This document shows positions 8,961-18,589 of a stretch of 64,000 nt of DNA, one piece after another. Within the stretch, counting starts at the first letter, position 1, and the number at the start of each line of letters is the position of its first letter. Both the position numbers and the translations under genes were made by a program. This DNA is from Lachnospiraceae bacterium. GTDB taxonomy: Bacteria; Bacillota_A; Clostridia; Lachnospirales; Lachnospiraceae. Below the pieces are notes generated by a model. The model was not told the origin of the DNA. It searched no databases and was given only the letters and a program-made list of their open reading frames with translations. The DNA lies in NCBI GenBank assembly GCA_017620975.1, contig JAGAUD010000022.1, positions 9,202-73,201 on the forward strand, in the 5' to 3' direction.

Positions 8961-9734
8961 CTATAAAATCAGTATCCTAACCCCATACAGTACTAACAGA
9001 TGCAGCGGATAAAACAAATAAAATATATACTTAAGCTTAAGTCCTCTTTCCCCGTTATAAAAGGATATGGGCACAAATCCAAGTGGTGCCAGCAGCTCCG
9101 ACAGACTTCCGTGACACAGATAGTCTCCGCCCACAAAAGCAATAGAACCGGCCAATATCTGTCTCTTCCTGTTCCCCCTGAAGAGATATAACACTGTAAT
9201 ACACAAGACTCCATATCCGCCATAATCCGTGCAAAGCAAGTCCGCGGTCAGCATTCCCACAAATAGGATTCCGATATCCAATATACCGGTTATCCACTTG
9301 TTCACATTGCACAACTTCACTTTCTCCACACCTATCATTACCGCAAGGCCCAGAAACAGGGTAAAGAATACATTCTGATAATTGGTACTTAGCCAGGTAT
9401 CCGCAAGTGCCAGGTCGAACGGTATCTCTGACACGATTGCGAAAAGAAGCAGCCGCCCTGCATAACGGTATCTGTTTGAAGTCTTCTGAAACCCTTCTAT
9501 CAGAAGAAAACAGTAAATGGGAAATGCAATTCTCCCAATGGTCAGCCTCATGACCTGGTCTATAGTGTACAACTTAGCAGTACCGGTCAGCCCACTGTAA
9601 GTCATCGAATTATTAATGATAATGGGTTCCAATATAACAGCTCCGACATGGTCAATCAACATGGCTGCCAAAGCAATCAGTTTCAATGTACTGCCGGTAA
9701 TACCTCTTTTTGTATGTACCTCTATATTATTCAA
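8961..9734 (-). CDS. TraX-family membrane protein
   Basis: 257 residues, about eight hydrophobic segments. It shows the TraX family pattern: LKLIALAAMLIDHVGAV near the N-terminus, then IGRIAFPIYCFLLIEGFQKTSN and a C-terminal YIFYLFYPLHLLVLYGV. In F plasmids TraX acetylates pilin; chromosomal clostridial homologues are of unknown function and are probable membrane acyltransferases. The frame is open from a TTG at 9770, but the GGGAGG site lies just before the TTG at 9734 (LNNIEVHTK), which I prefer. No conjugation genes are nearby. Confidence 0.8.
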   Translation of the reverse strand: MNNIEVHTKRGITGSTLKLIALAAMLIDHVGAVILEPIIINNSMTYSGLTGTAKLYTIDQVMRLTIGRIAFPIYCFLLIEGFQKTSNRYRYAGRLLLFAIVSEIPFDLALADTWLSTNYQNVFFTLFLGLAVMIGVEKVKLCNVNKWITGILDIGILFVGMLTADLLCTDYGGYGVLCITVLYLFRGNRKRQILAGSIAFVGGDYLCHGSLSELLAPLGFVPISFYNGERGLKLKYIFYLFYPLHLLVLYGVRILIL

Positions 9735-9787
9735 TTCTCTTTCCTCCCGGGATTCTTCCAAATAATACAACGTTCAGCGCATTTCCT

Positions 9788-9834
9788 TTGTATTATTTAA
9801 TTAATACAATAACTCATTCTTATGCAAAAGTCAA
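9788..9834 (-). promoter_or_regulatory. traX-like promoter overlapped by a palindrome
   Basis: On the minus strand TTGACT (9829-9834), 17-bp spacer, TATTGT (9806-9811). The perfect palindrome TTGTATTA-N6-TAATACAA (9788-9809) overlaps the -10 and start point. A further TTGTATTATT lies at about 9770 on the same strand. This looks like an operator for an unknown regulator. Confidence 0.5.
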
Positions 9835-9938
9835 TCCTATATTATGCACGAATCGTTCATTTAACGTGCAATGCTTGTCACGCAAAAAGAAGAACTGTTA
9901 AGCGTATTACATGTGCTTTCCGGTTCTTCCTTTGTCTC

Positions 9939-10649
9939 TTATCCTATTTTATATCCGGTTCCCCACACTACCTTCAGATAACGCGGCTCCTTGGGATTAC
10001 GCTCGATTTTTTCACGAATATGACGGATATGTACTGCTATGGTATTGTCCGCACCAATGGCCTGCATGTGCCAGATAGACTCATAAATCTGACTGATGGA
10101 CAGTACTTTGCCTCTCTCCTGCACCAATAGTCTCAGTATCTTATATTCAATGGGGGTCATCTTAACTTCCTTGCCATCTACCGATACTTTACGCCTCATA
10201 TCATCTATGACCAGTTCATCTACTTTATAGATTCTGTCGATATTAGCACATACATTTACCAGCTGGGTATAGCGGCGAAGCTGAGATTTCACTCTTGCCA
10301 GGATTTCCAGAGGATTACAGTTTACAGTAACATAGTCGTCTGCTCCCGCATTCAGCGCCAAAATCTTCGTACTTTCCGCTGCATCGGCTGATACTATAAT
10401 TATAGGCACGCTGCTCCTCTTTCTGATATCTGCGATCATTTCAATTCCGCTGCTAAAGCCCTTATCAGGGAATTCCACATCCATCATCAGAAGATGAATG
10501 TTCTGCTCCTCCAACGCTTCTATAAGTTCCGTGTAGTCCCCCACTGCTGTCACACGAAATCCTTCCCCCGTGAATAATGGACTCATGCTCTCAACAATCC
10601 CCGTACTGTTGTTATACACCAGTATGCCGTTTACCGTACTGTTACTCAT
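9939..10649 (-). CDS. OmpR-family response regulator with a degenerate receiver domain
   Basis: 236 residues: receiver domain (about 8-122) plus winged-helix DNA-binding domain (about 140-236, ending LKVVWGTGYKIG). The phosphorylatable Asp is kept (MMDVEFPD). The acidic pair that binds Mg2+ is replaced by Asn-Asn (ILVYNNS instead of ILVVDDD), and the conserved Lys after the ADDY motif is Val (ADDYVTVN instead of ADDYITKP). Control by classical phosphorylation is therefore doubtful. No histidine kinase gene adjoins it. Start taken at the ATG eight bases after AAAGGAG; a TTG immediately upstream is less likely. Confidence 0.9.
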   Translation of the reverse strand: MSNSTVNGILVYNNSTGIVESMSPLFTGEGFRVTAVGDYTELIEALEEQNIHLLMMDVEFPDKGFSSGIEMIADIRKRSSVPIIIVSADAAESTKILALNAGADDYVTVNCNPLEILARVKSQLRRYTQLVNVCANIDRIYKVDELVIDDMRRKVSVDGKEVKMTPIEYKILRLLVQERGKVLSISQIYESIWHMQAIGADNTIAVHIRHIREKIERNPKEPRYLKVVWGTGYKIG

Positions 10650-10720
10650 CAATGGTTCTCCTTTCTGTCTACGATTCCCTTATTCTCCTCATGTGAGCCT
10701 GATACCTCAATATAATATCC

Positions 10721-11569
10721 CTACTCTACAAAATAAATACTAACATCCAATTGTTTCAAAACTGCATCAACTTCATCATTTTTATACCCCGAAAAGCTAA
10801 AAGTTAAATTTCTTCCTTTCACAGAGATTGCGGCATGGGTAGAAATAACCTCTTCTCCCTCCACAGAATCAAATACTTGATATACCAGCCCCTGTTCGTT
10901 AGTAACTTCTCTCTCGTTGGCCGCCTCCCCGGTAAATACGGTACTGGACGCATAACTGGGATATTCTCTGTTGTCTGTCTGCCGCATATCGAATCGCTTC
11001 TCTCCAAAATTCACGGAGACATACACCATCTGCAAAATATCTGTAATGACTACCCGCTGACTTTCGATATCTTCTGCCGGGCCAAGCCATGTAAGATCCG
11101 GGATAGCAATGACTACATCCTCATTTTGCCTGAACGCTTCCACAGAATCATATTCACGTTCTTCAACTGTCTCTGTTTCACAATCCACTGTCTGCTGTTC
11201 ACCACCATCTTCATCCTGATTTCCTCCATAAGCTGCGATTCCACCTTCCTGAGGTCCTGCTTTAAAAGAAGCAATTTCCGGCATACTCTCCCTCTCGTCA
11301 AAGGCTTCAGCTCCCTCTCCCAGGAAAGCAAATCCGTTCCTCTCCACCTTTATCCTGCCGGAATGATAATTGACAGCAGTTACTGTGCCCACACTACACA
11401 GAAGGAACAGACATGCTGCCGAAGCCACAGAGATAATCATCTTACGCCTTCTTTCAGCCACCATCCTGCGATGGTGAAGTTCATCCTTTACTCTGTCGGC
11501 ATCCATATGAAATTCAGGTAATTCACTAACTGACTTGCTGTATTCTTCCCTGAAATTACGCAAAATCAT
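10721..11569 (-). CDS. Membrane-anchored putative anti-sigma factor (DUF4367-like C-terminus)
   Basis: 282 residues. A charged cytoplasmic N-terminus of about 42 residues is followed by one membrane helix (about 43-66, MIISVASAACLFLLCSVGTVTAV), an acidic low-complexity stretch and a beta-rich extracytoplasmic domain. The gene overlaps the end of the ECF sigma gene, and its AGGAGG site lies inside that gene, indicating translational coupling. This position and topology are those of anti-sigma factors. No zinc-binding HxxxCxxC motif is visible, so assignment rests on context. Confidence 0.65.
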   Translation of the reverse strand: MILRNFREEYSKSVSELPEFHMDADRVKDELHHRRMVAERRRKMIISVASAACLFLLCSVGTVTAVNYHSGRIKVERNGFAFLGEGAEAFDERESMPEIASFKAGPQEGGIAAYGGNQDEDGGEQQTVDCETETVEEREYDSVEAFRQNEDVVIAIPDLTWLGPAEDIESQRVVITDILQMVYVSVNFGEKRFDMRQTDNREYPSYASSTVFTGEAANEREVTNEQGLVYQVFDSVEGEEVISTHAAISVKGRNLTFSFSGYKNDEVDAVLKQLDVSIYFVE

Positions 11570-12065
11570 ATTCCTCCTTTAATATCTTTCTAAGCAGTTC
11601 CCTCCCTCTGGTCAGCTGGGAAGTTACCGTTGACTCCTTACGGCCTGTTGCCACTGCAATCTCTCTCACAGACATTTCCTCATAGTAAAACAGGTGAATC
11701 ACATCCCGATACTTTGCCGGCAATGTCCCTACCGCCTCTAAAAGCATCCGGCTTTCAACCGCAGCCACAAGATTCTCTTCCGGCCCCGGTTGGGAACTAT
11801 CATCTGCAAAATTCTCATATAAAACCACATCTTCATCACTTCTGTGACGACTCCAGGCACTGCGCCATACTTTATGACAGGCATTCAATGTCACCCTGAT
11901 CAGCCAGGCCTTCTCATGTTCACCATCTGAGAATCCTTCTGTTCTCTTCAAATACTGATAAAAGACCTCCTGAACCACATCTTCGGCATCCTGGACACTT
12001 TTAAGTCTCAAATATGCTATCTTAAAGAGCATATCCGAATACTGATCAATTATTAATTGTGTCAT
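11556..12065 (-). CDS. ECF-type sigma factor
   Basis: 169 residues. Region 2 (DMLFKIAYLRLKSVQDAEDVVQEVFYQYLK, interrupted here only for description) and region 4 (about 115-165, YRDVIHLFYYEEMSVREIAVATGRKESTVTSQL with a clear helix-turn-helix) are both present. Normal length for a group 4 sigma-70. First gene of a two-gene operon with the membrane protein at 10721-11569, its likely anti-sigma partner. GGAAGAG precedes the ATG. Confidence 0.92.
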   Translation of the reverse strand: MTQLIIDQYSDMLFKIAYLRLKSVQDAEDVVQEVFYQYLKRTEGFSDGEHEKAWLIRVTLNACHKVWRSAWSRHRSDEDVVLYENFADDSSQPGPEENLVAAVESRMLLEAVGTLPAKYRDVIHLFYYEEMSVREIAVATGRKESTVTSQLTRGRELLRKILKEEYDFA

Positions 12066-12240
12066 TTTACTCTTCCGTTTTGCGCTAAACGTTATCTCTA
12101 CTTATAACATCCCACAGCTTATTATTTTACTGCAAAATTTCTTAATATTTTCAGGGAAATTTTGTACTTCTATCTATAAGACGCTAAATGCCCCTTTATA
12201 GTTTCAATAAATCCGATGTTTTATAAAAATTTTATATTTA

Positions 12241-12271
12241 AAAGAGGTATACATTAGTAGTATACCTCTTT
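12241..12271 (-). terminator. Terminator of the truA operon, overlapping the truA stop
   Basis: Perfect 12-bp stem AAAGAGGTATAC / GTATACCTCTTT with a 7-base loop. The proximal arm encodes the last residues of TruA and the loop holds its stop codon. It is followed on the minus strand by TAAATATAAAATTTTTA. Confidence 0.75.
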
Positions 12272-12991
12272 CAGCATGAGACCTTTAGATGGAACAAGTG
12301 GTCCGGCCTCCTCACGACTCTTCGCAGCTATCAGTTCCGGTATAGATGCAGCAGTTCTTCTTCCCTCTCCCACTTCCAATAAAGTTCCCATCAGTATTCT
12401 TACCATGTGATATAGGAAGCCGTTACCCCGGAAAGTAAATGTGATAAGATTTCCTTCCTGCACAATGTCTATACTATCAATGCGCCGTACCGTTGACTTC
12501 TTTCCTTTCTTCGTAGAAGTAAACGATTTAAAATCATGTTCTCCCAAAAAACCGGAAGCAGCTTGCCTCATAGCTTCTATGTCAAGTGTCTGCGGGTACT
12601 CCAGCGCATATCTTCTCAGGAATACATTCGGCACCGAACTGTTCCATACACGATACTGATAACATTTTCCTGTTGCATTCAGTCTGCTGTGAAAACGCTC
12701 TGCAGCCTCCGTCACCTGTACTACTGCTATATCCTGTGGAAGATAAGTATTAATATATTGTAACATTTCCTCTGTTGACAGAGCGCTATTGGTATGAAAA
12801 TTGGCCACCTGACCCATGGCATGAACTCCGGCATCGGTTCTGCCGCTGCCCTGCAGCTCAACCTTTTCACCGCACATCTGGCTGAGCAACTTTTCCAGAC
12901 GTCCCTGAATCGTATTTTCTGAAGACTCCTGACGCTGCCATCCCTGGTAACGCGTTCCCTCGTACTGAATCAGCAAACGGATATTTCTCAT
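12254..12991 (-). CDS. truA: tRNA pseudouridine(38-40) synthase TruA
   Basis: 245 residues, the usual length. Converts uridines 38-40 of tRNA anticodon arms to pseudouridine. The catalytic Asp lies in GSGRTDAGVHA (Asp53). Other conserved blocks are QYEGTRYQGWQRQ near the start and FLYHMVRILMGTLLEVG. AAAGGAA precedes the ATG. It is the last gene of a leftward run after the ytvI-like gene (27-base gap). Confidence 0.96.
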   Translation of the reverse strand: MRNIRLLIQYEGTRYQGWQRQESSENTIQGRLEKLLSQMCGEKVELQGSGRTDAGVHAMGQVANFHTNSALSTEEMLQYINTYLPQDIAVVQVTEAAERFHSRLNATGKCYQYRVWNSSVPNVFLRRYALEYPQTLDIEAMRQAASGFLGEHDFKSFTSTKKGKKSTVRRIDSIDIVQEGNLITFTFRGNGFLYHMVRILMGTLLEVGEGRRTAASIPELIAAKSREEAGPLVPSKGLMLKEVYY

Positions 12992-13018
12992 TTTCTATTC
13001 CTTTCCGACTTTTTCCGG

Positions 13019-14215
13019 TTATCTGTCCATCTTTGCTTTTCTGGCACTTTCGTCAGCTTTCATTTCCTCCACAGCTTCCAGATCCTGTGGTTTCAGTCTT
13101 CGGAAACGATTAATCCCGGCAATCAAAATCAGTACACTGTTCTTGGTGGTATCAAATGCACCTTCTTCATACATGCTATACAAGAGCAGCCCAAGCGGCA
13201 CTGCCAGAATCATTCCAATCACACCACTCAGCTTATAGCCAATGAACAGTAGAAAAAGAGTGGGAATAGGTGCCACCCCTACGGAGTCTCCCACAATCTT
13301 AGGCTGGATAATCTGTCTCGCCAACTGGCCCACGCCCCAGATGATCAAAAGCCCGATAGCCACCGTATAATCTCCGCTTAATATTTTGATGATTGCCCAA
13401 GGCACCATAACCGTACCGGTTCCAAAGAACGGCAGCAGATCCAGGATGGCGATTGCAAACGCGATCAAAAGCACATAATCAACTTTCAGGATGCTCAATC
13501 CAATCACTAACAGCAAATACATCCATACTTCAATCTTAAGCTGCGCTTTAAAATATCCACCTACCGATTTCAGCAGACTGCGCTTTATCATCGAAAACCG
13601 CTCCACCAGAAATCCGGGTGCATTTCTATGAAACCAGTCATTGATCTGATTTCTCTCTGCAACAAAAAAGTATGATGACAATAGACACATAATGATTCCT
13701 ATCAGCACCGAAGGAACTCGTTTGGCGATATTTCCTACAACAGCTATAGTCGGACTGCTGATATGTCCAAAAAGATCTCCTATGTAAGCACCTGCTTCCT
13801 CAATGATCACCGTAAAACTTTCCTGAACATTCAACGGCAGTTTTTCGTAAAACACACTCATACGCTTGCCAATGTCCATAAAGTCTGCTTCCATGCTTTT
13901 CCACATAGAAGGCAGATCATTGATCAGTCCCATAATCTGATCCGCCACATTAGAACATATCAGATAAATTACCGTTACTACTAATCCAATTACCACTATA
14001 ATAACAAACGCACTTCCTGCTTTTCGCTTAAACTTCAGCTTCTCCTCAAAAAAACGCACCAGCGGGCTGGCAATCATGGAAATGATCCATCCGATTACAA
14101 ACGGAAGGAAGAAAACCAGAAGCCTGGGCAGCAGAAATATCGCTAAAAGCAGCAACACGACTGCAACGGCAATGTTAACCAGAGCTTTACAATACTTCTT
14201 CATCGGTGACTCCAT
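13019..14215 (-). CDS. AI-2E/PerM-family membrane protein, YtvI-like
   Basis: 398 residues with about eight hydrophobic segments in the pattern of the AI-2E transporter superfamily: N-terminal helices (LLLLAIFLLPRLLVFFLPFVIG), a central soluble region with amphipathic helices, and the C-terminal PLGLLLYSMYEE block. The closest named match I recognise is the sporulation membrane protein YtvI. The AGGAGG site nine bases before MESPMKKYC supports this start, overlapping the end of engB by 29 bases; the frame is open 14 codons further upstream. Function uncertain. Confidence 0.8.
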   Translation of the reverse strand: MESPMKKYCKALVNIAVAVVLLLLAIFLLPRLLVFFLPFVIGWIISMIASPLVRFFEEKLKFKRKAGSAFVIIVVIGLVVTVIYLICSNVADQIMGLINDLPSMWKSMEADFMDIGKRMSVFYEKLPLNVQESFTVIIEEAGAYIGDLFGHISSPTIAVVGNIAKRVPSVLIGIIMCLLSSYFFVAERNQINDWFHRNAPGFLVERFSMIKRSLLKSVGGYFKAQLKIEVWMYLLLVIGLSILKVDYVLLIAFAIAILDLLPFFGTGTVMVPWAIIKILSGDYTVAIGLLIIWGVGQLARQIIQPKIVGDSVGVAPIPTLFLLFIGYKLSGVIGMILAVPLGLLLYSMYEEGAFDTTKNSVLILIAGINRFRRLKPQDLEAVEEMKADESARKAKMDR

Positions 14216-14813
14216 AATTTCCAGCCTCCTGTTCAATAATGGCATCAATGATGTCATAGATTTCCTCTCTGCCCTGCTTTGTCTCGGCGGAGAAAGGAAT
14301 GATAACAGTATCCGGTTCTACCTGCAGCGTGGTCTTGATCAGCTTCACCTGCTTTTGAATCTGGCTGCGGTTAATCTTATCCAGCTTGGTAGCAATGATA
14401 ATGGGATGATATCCCTGATTGACAATCCAGTCGTACATAATGCGGTCATTCCCGGAGGGCTCATGACGGATATCAATCAACAGGAAAACTGCTTTCAGCT
14501 GTTTGGACTTATGCAGGTAATCCTCTATCATCTTTCCCCATTTAGCCTTCACTTCCTCACTGGCTCTGGCATAGCCGTACCCCGGCAGATCTACAAAATA
14601 GACTGCATCGTTCACATTGTAATAGTTGATAGTCTGTGTCTTACCCGGCTGGGCACTGGTACGAGCCAGCGCTTTGCGGTTCATCAGCGCATTGATCAAT
14701 GACGATTTTCCCACATTACTCTTTCCCGCAAAAGCCACTTCAGGATGCGGTGAATCCGGCAGCTTACTCGTGATACCGCATACCGTTTCCAGACTTACCT
14801 GTTTGATAACCAT
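14187..14813 (-). CDS. engB: Ribosome biogenesis GTP-binding protein EngB/YsxC
   Basis: 208-residue GTPase needed for 50S ribosome assembly. Motifs in order: G1 GKSNVGKS, G3 DLPGYG, G4 TKLDK, plus the family-typical ARTSAQPGKTQTINYY. Its AGGAG site is formed by the last codons of lon (four bases between the lon stop and this ATG). The lon-engB pair is a common Firmicute arrangement. Confidence 0.95.
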   Translation of the reverse strand: MVIKQVSLETVCGITSKLPDSPHPEVAFAGKSNVGKSSLINALMNRKALARTSAQPGKTQTINYYNVNDAVYFVDLPGYGYARASEEVKAKWGKMIEDYLHKSKQLKAVFLLIDIRHEPSGNDRIMYDWIVNQGYHPIIIATKLDKINRSQIQKQVKLIKTTLQVEPDTVIIPFSAETKQGREEIYDIIDAIIEQEAGNYGVTDEEVL

Positions 14814-14817
14814 AGGC

Positions 14818-17163
14818 TTACTCCTTTCTGCCCTCCGGCACCTTCACCAGTGCATGTTCCAGCACCTGTGTCATGTTCCCTACAAATACAATATCCATTC
14901 CGCCTTTAATTTCTCTGGATATTTCTTCCACGTCAGGGCGATTCTCTTCCGGCACCAGTACTTTCTTCATGCCGGCAATCTTGGCTGCCAGAAGCTTCTC
15001 TTTGAGCCCGCCGATGGGAAGCACGCGACCCCTTAAAGTGATTTCTCCCGTCATGGCCACATCCGCACGGACCGGAATCCCTGTCACTGCAGACATCAGC
15101 GCCGTAGCCATCGTGACACCGGCACTGGGACCATCCTTAGGAACTGCTCCCTCCGGAATATGGATGTGGAAGTCATTCTTACGGAATACATCCTCTTTCA
15201 CATGGTACTTTTTACTGATGGAACGTACGTAACTCATACCTATGATGGCAGATTCTTTCATGACATCACCCATCTGGCCTGTCAGATCAATGTCCCCTTT
15301 GCCCGGCATCACATTGACCTCTATCTGCAAGGTATCGCCGCCCACACTGGTCCAGGCCAATCCTCTGACGATTCCCACTTCATCCGTGAGATTCCGCTTA
15401 TCAGCCGTAAATTTCACATGTCCCAGATATTTCTCCAGGGTTTGACTTGTCACTTTAATGTGGCTATCCGGTTTCTTCAAGATTTCTCTGGCGGCTTTTC
15501 TGCAGATTTCTCCCAGCTTTCTCTCCAGATCTCTGACCCCGGCTTCCCTGGTATAGCCATCTATCAACATACGCAGAGCATTATCACTGATCGAAAGCTG
15601 CTCTTTGCTCAGACCGTTCTTCTTCCACTGCTTGGGAATCAAATGATCCTTTGCAATGTGGAACTTCTCATTGGCCGTATAGCTGGTAACTTCTATAATT
15701 TCCATACGGTCCAGAAGAGGTCTGGGAATGGTGGAAGTGGTATTGGCCGTAGCTATAAAAAGCACCTCGGACAAATCGATAGGGATCTCAATATAGTGAT
15801 CTCTGAACCGACTGTTCTGCTCACTGTCCAGCACCTCCAAAAGTGCCGCAGAGGTATCCCCTTTATAATCACTGCTTACCTTGTCAATTTCATCTAAAAG
15901 CATCAGCGGATTCTTCACTCCCGCCTGCTTCAATGCTCCGGCAATTCTTCCGGGCATAGCTCCCACATAAGTCTTTCGGTGACCTCGGATTTCCGCTTCA
16001 TCCCGCACACCTCCCAGGCTGATGCGCACATATTTCTTATCCAGCGCTTCTGCTACACTTCTGGCAATGGAAGTTTTACCGGTTCCCGGCGGGCCCACCA
16101 GACAAATAATAGGACTGTCCCCCTGTCTGGTCAGACTCCGAACTGCCAGGAATTCCAGGATTCTCTCTTTAACCTGCTCCAAACCGTAATGCTGATCCTC
16201 CAGAATCTGTTCCGCTCTGTCAATGTCCGTATTGTCTTTGGACATCTTATCCCAGGGCATCTCCAGCAGCGTCTCTATGTAGCCCCGTTCAACAGAGGCT
16301 TCTCCACTATTAGGTGCCAGGCTCTTGAAACGGGAGATTTCCTTTCGGATACGTTCTTTCACTTCTTTTTTAGCTTTCAGCCCGGAAAGTGCTTCCTCGA
16401 ACTGCTCTGCATCAGAAAATCCGCCGTCTTCTCCCAGTTCCTGTCTGATATAGTTAAGCTGCTCCCGCAGCAGATATTCTTTCTGATTCTTCTCTACTCT
16501 GCCCTTTACCTTCTCGCTCAGCTCCACTTTCACCCGGGCGATTTCAATTTCATTGGAAAGCACTCCCGCCAGATATTCAAATCGTTCCGTAACCGTGGAT
16601 AACTCCAACACTTTCTGCTTGGAAGAAAAGGAAAGGGGCATACTCATAGTAATCAGGTCTATCAGCTTTTCCAGATGCTTCTGCACCTGGAACTGTTTCT
16701 CTATACTGCGTCCGACTTTGGGATAATATTTGCTATACCCGCCAAACAGCTCAGCCAGCTGCCTGATCATGGCTTCTTCTGTCACATTATCCAGTTCTCC
16801 TTCACAGGTAGGAATCTCCTGTACCTCTGCCAGCAGAAAATCCTCTGACTCCGGAAGAAAACTAAGTAATGTGCCTCTGCCTTGTCCTTCTACCAGCACT
16901 CTTACGATTCCGTTGGGAAGCTTGTTCACCTGCTTCACGACGGCAACAGTCCCCACGTGATACACGTCCTCATAGCCCGGTTCCTCTACATCCGGATCTT
17001 TCTGGGTCACCAGCATCACTTTCTCATCCACCATCATGGCCTGTTCTACCGCCTTGATGGACTTTTGTCTGCTCAAATCAAAATGTATTATCATATCCGG
17101 CAGAATAGTAAGGCCTCTTAAAGCCACTGCCGGTATCTTTTTCGTCATCAATTCATTATCCAT
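14818..17163 (-). CDS. lon: ATP-dependent protease Lon (LonA type)
   Basis: 781 residues: N-terminal substrate-binding domain (about 10-200), coiled linker, AAA+ domain with Walker A GPPGTGKT and Walker B LMLLDEID, and the C-terminal Ser-Lys protease domain. The catalytic Ser is in PKDGPSAGVTMATA and the catalytic Lys in GGLKEKLLAAKIAG. Degrades misfolded and regulatory proteins in the cytosol. Family-typical length. GGAGAC precedes the ATG. Followed by engB. Confidence 0.97.
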   Translation of the reverse strand: MDNELMTKKIPAVALRGLTILPDMIIHFDLSRQKSIKAVEQAMMVDEKVMLVTQKDPDVEEPGYEDVYHVGTVAVVKQVNKLPNGIVRVLVEGQGRGTLLSFLPESEDFLLAEVQEIPTCEGELDNVTEEAMIRQLAELFGGYSKYYPKVGRSIEKQFQVQKHLEKLIDLITMSMPLSFSSKQKVLELSTVTERFEYLAGVLSNEIEIARVKVELSEKVKGRVEKNQKEYLLREQLNYIRQELGEDGGFSDAEQFEEALSGLKAKKEVKERIRKEISRFKSLAPNSGEASVERGYIETLLEMPWDKMSKDNTDIDRAEQILEDQHYGLEQVKERILEFLAVRSLTRQGDSPIICLVGPPGTGKTSIARSVAEALDKKYVRISLGGVRDEAEIRGHRKTYVGAMPGRIAGALKQAGVKNPLMLLDEIDKVSSDYKGDTSAALLEVLDSEQNSRFRDHYIEIPIDLSEVLFIATANTTSTIPRPLLDRMEIIEVTSYTANEKFHIAKDHLIPKQWKKNGLSKEQLSISDNALRMLIDGYTREAGVRDLERKLGEICRKAAREILKKPDSHIKVTSQTLEKYLGHVKFTADKRNLTDEVGIVRGLAWTSVGGDTLQIEVNVMPGKGDIDLTGQMGDVMKESAIIGMSYVRSISKKYHVKEDVFRKNDFHIHIPEGAVPKDGPSAGVTMATALMSAVTGIPVRADVAMTGEITLRGRVLPIGGLKEKLLAAKIAGMKKVLVPEENRPDVEEISREIKGGMDIVFVGNMTQVLEHALVKVPEGRKE

Positions 17164-17218
17164 TTAAAGTCTCCGAATTCTTCCGTTCCGCGACATTAGC
17201 TCCAGTCCGGAGGATTTT

Positions 17219-17285
17219 ATTGCCATATAGGACATTCCGCAGTGATTTCTATATGGCAATAAACGCCGCTGGATTCCAGCGGCGT
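17219..17285 (-). terminator. Two hairpins between clpX and lon
   Basis: Immediately after clpX there is a 10-bp G+C-rich stem (ACGCCGCTGG / CCAGCGGCGT, 17263-17285) followed on the minus strand by TTTATTG. A second perfect stem ATTGCCATATAG / CTATATGGCAAT spans 17219-17260. The first looks like a terminator. The second could be an additional processing or termination structure. Confidence 0.6.
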
Positions 17286-17292
17286 CTCCTAC

Positions 17293-18558
17293 TTACTTGG
17301 CTTTTCTCATCAATGCTTCCCTGTGAATTGTAAGCGGTTCGCTGGTGCCCTCTACAGCTCCCTTAGTCACTACGCAGGACTCAATCGTCTCATCGGATGG
17401 AATCCGATACATCAGATCCATCATGGTATTTTCCATAATGGAACGCAGTCCTCTTGCTCCTATCTTACGTTCAAATGCTTTATCTGCTATAGCCAGAATC
17501 GCATCTTCATCAAAGGTCAACGCGACATGATCCATATCAAACAGCTTCTGATACTGTTTGATCAATGCATTCCTTGGCTCCTTCAGAATGCGCACCAGCG
17601 CTTCCTTATCAAGGCCCTGCAAGGATACACAGATAGGCACACGACCTACAAATTCCGGAATCAAACCGAATTTCACCAGGTCCTGAGGGGTTACTTCTGC
17701 AAAAAGTTCACCCACTTCCTTATTGGTCTTCTGCCCAAGTTCCGTGTTAAATCCGATGGACTTACGGTCCAGTCTGGCCTCAATAATCTTCTCCAGGCCA
17801 TCGAATGCGCCGCCGCAAATAAACAGAATATTGGAAGTATCAATCTGTAAAAGCTCCTGATGCGGATGCTTACGTCCGCCCTGAGGAGGTACACTTGCTA
17901 CTGTTCCCTCTACGATTTTCAAAAGCGCCTGCTGCACGCCCTCACCGGATACATCCCGGGTGATGGATACGTTTTCGCTTTTCTTGGTAATCTTATCAAT
18001 TTCATCAATATAGATGATGCCGTACTGGGCTCTCTCTATATCATAATCTGCCGCCTGAATCAGCTTCAGAAGAATGTTCTCTACATCCTCTCCCACATAT
18101 CCGGCTTCTGTCAGAGTAGTCGCATCTGCAATGGCAAACGGAACATTGATGATCTTGGCCAGTGTCTGAGCAAGATAAGTCTTACCGGAGCCGGTAGGTC
18201 CTACCATAAGGATGTTGCTCTTCTGCAGTTCCACGTCATCCAGATCCTTAGGTGCCATTACTCTCTTATAATGATTATACACGGCTACAGACAATACCTT
18301 CTTGGCTTCGTCCTGACCGATAACATAATCATCCAGGAAATTCTTAATCTGAACCGGCTTTAACAGGTTGATCTCCTGTCTGCTGCCGACTTCATATTCC
18401 TCATCTTCCAACTCTTCTTCCAGAATGTCTGCGCAGATCTCCACGCATTCATCACAGATATAGACGCCGGCAGGTCCCGCAATCAGCTTGCGTGCCTGCT
18501 CCTGTGTCTTACCACAAAAGGAACATCTGACATCGTTCCCTATTATCCTTCCAGCCAT
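17293..18558 (-). CDS. clpX: ATP-dependent Clp protease ATP-binding subunit ClpX
   Basis: 421 residues. N-terminal zinc-binding domain with Cys12, Cys15, Cys35 and Cys38 (CSFCGK ... CDECVE), AAA+ domain with Walker A GPTGSGKT and Walker [11 protein letters not shown], the ClpP-docking region around [15 protein letters not shown], and sensor [10 protein letters not shown]. Unfolds substrates and feeds them to ClpP. Lies 31 bases downstream of clpP. AGGAG precedes the ATG. Confidence 0.97.
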   Translation of the reverse strand: MAGRIIGNDVRCSFCGKTQEQARKLIAGPAGVYICDECVEICADILEEELEDEEYEVGSRQEINLLKPVQIKNFLDDYVIGQDEAKKVLSVAVYNHYKRVMAPKDLDDVELQKSNILMVGPTGSGKTYLAQTLAKIINVPFAIADATTLTEAGYVGEDVENILLKLIQAADYDIERAQYGIIYIDEIDKITKKSENVSITRDVSGEGVQQALLKIVEGTVASVPPQGGRKHPHQELLQIDTSNILFICGGAFDGLEKIIEARLDRKSIGFNTELGQKTNKEVGELFAEVTPQDLVKFGLIPEFVGRVPICVSLQGLDKEALVRILKEPRNALIKQYQKLFDMDHVALTFDEDAILAIADKAFERKIGARGLRSIMENTMMDLMYRIPSDETIESCVVTKGAVEGTSEPLTIHREALMRKAK

Positions 18559-18589
18559 CCCTCTACTCCTGTCTCAATATCTCAAGCTT

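Noticed and set aside
8961..9734. TraX as evidence for a conjugative element
   Set aside because: No relaxase, coupling protein or transfer genes are near; TraX-like genes are common on clostridial chromosomes.
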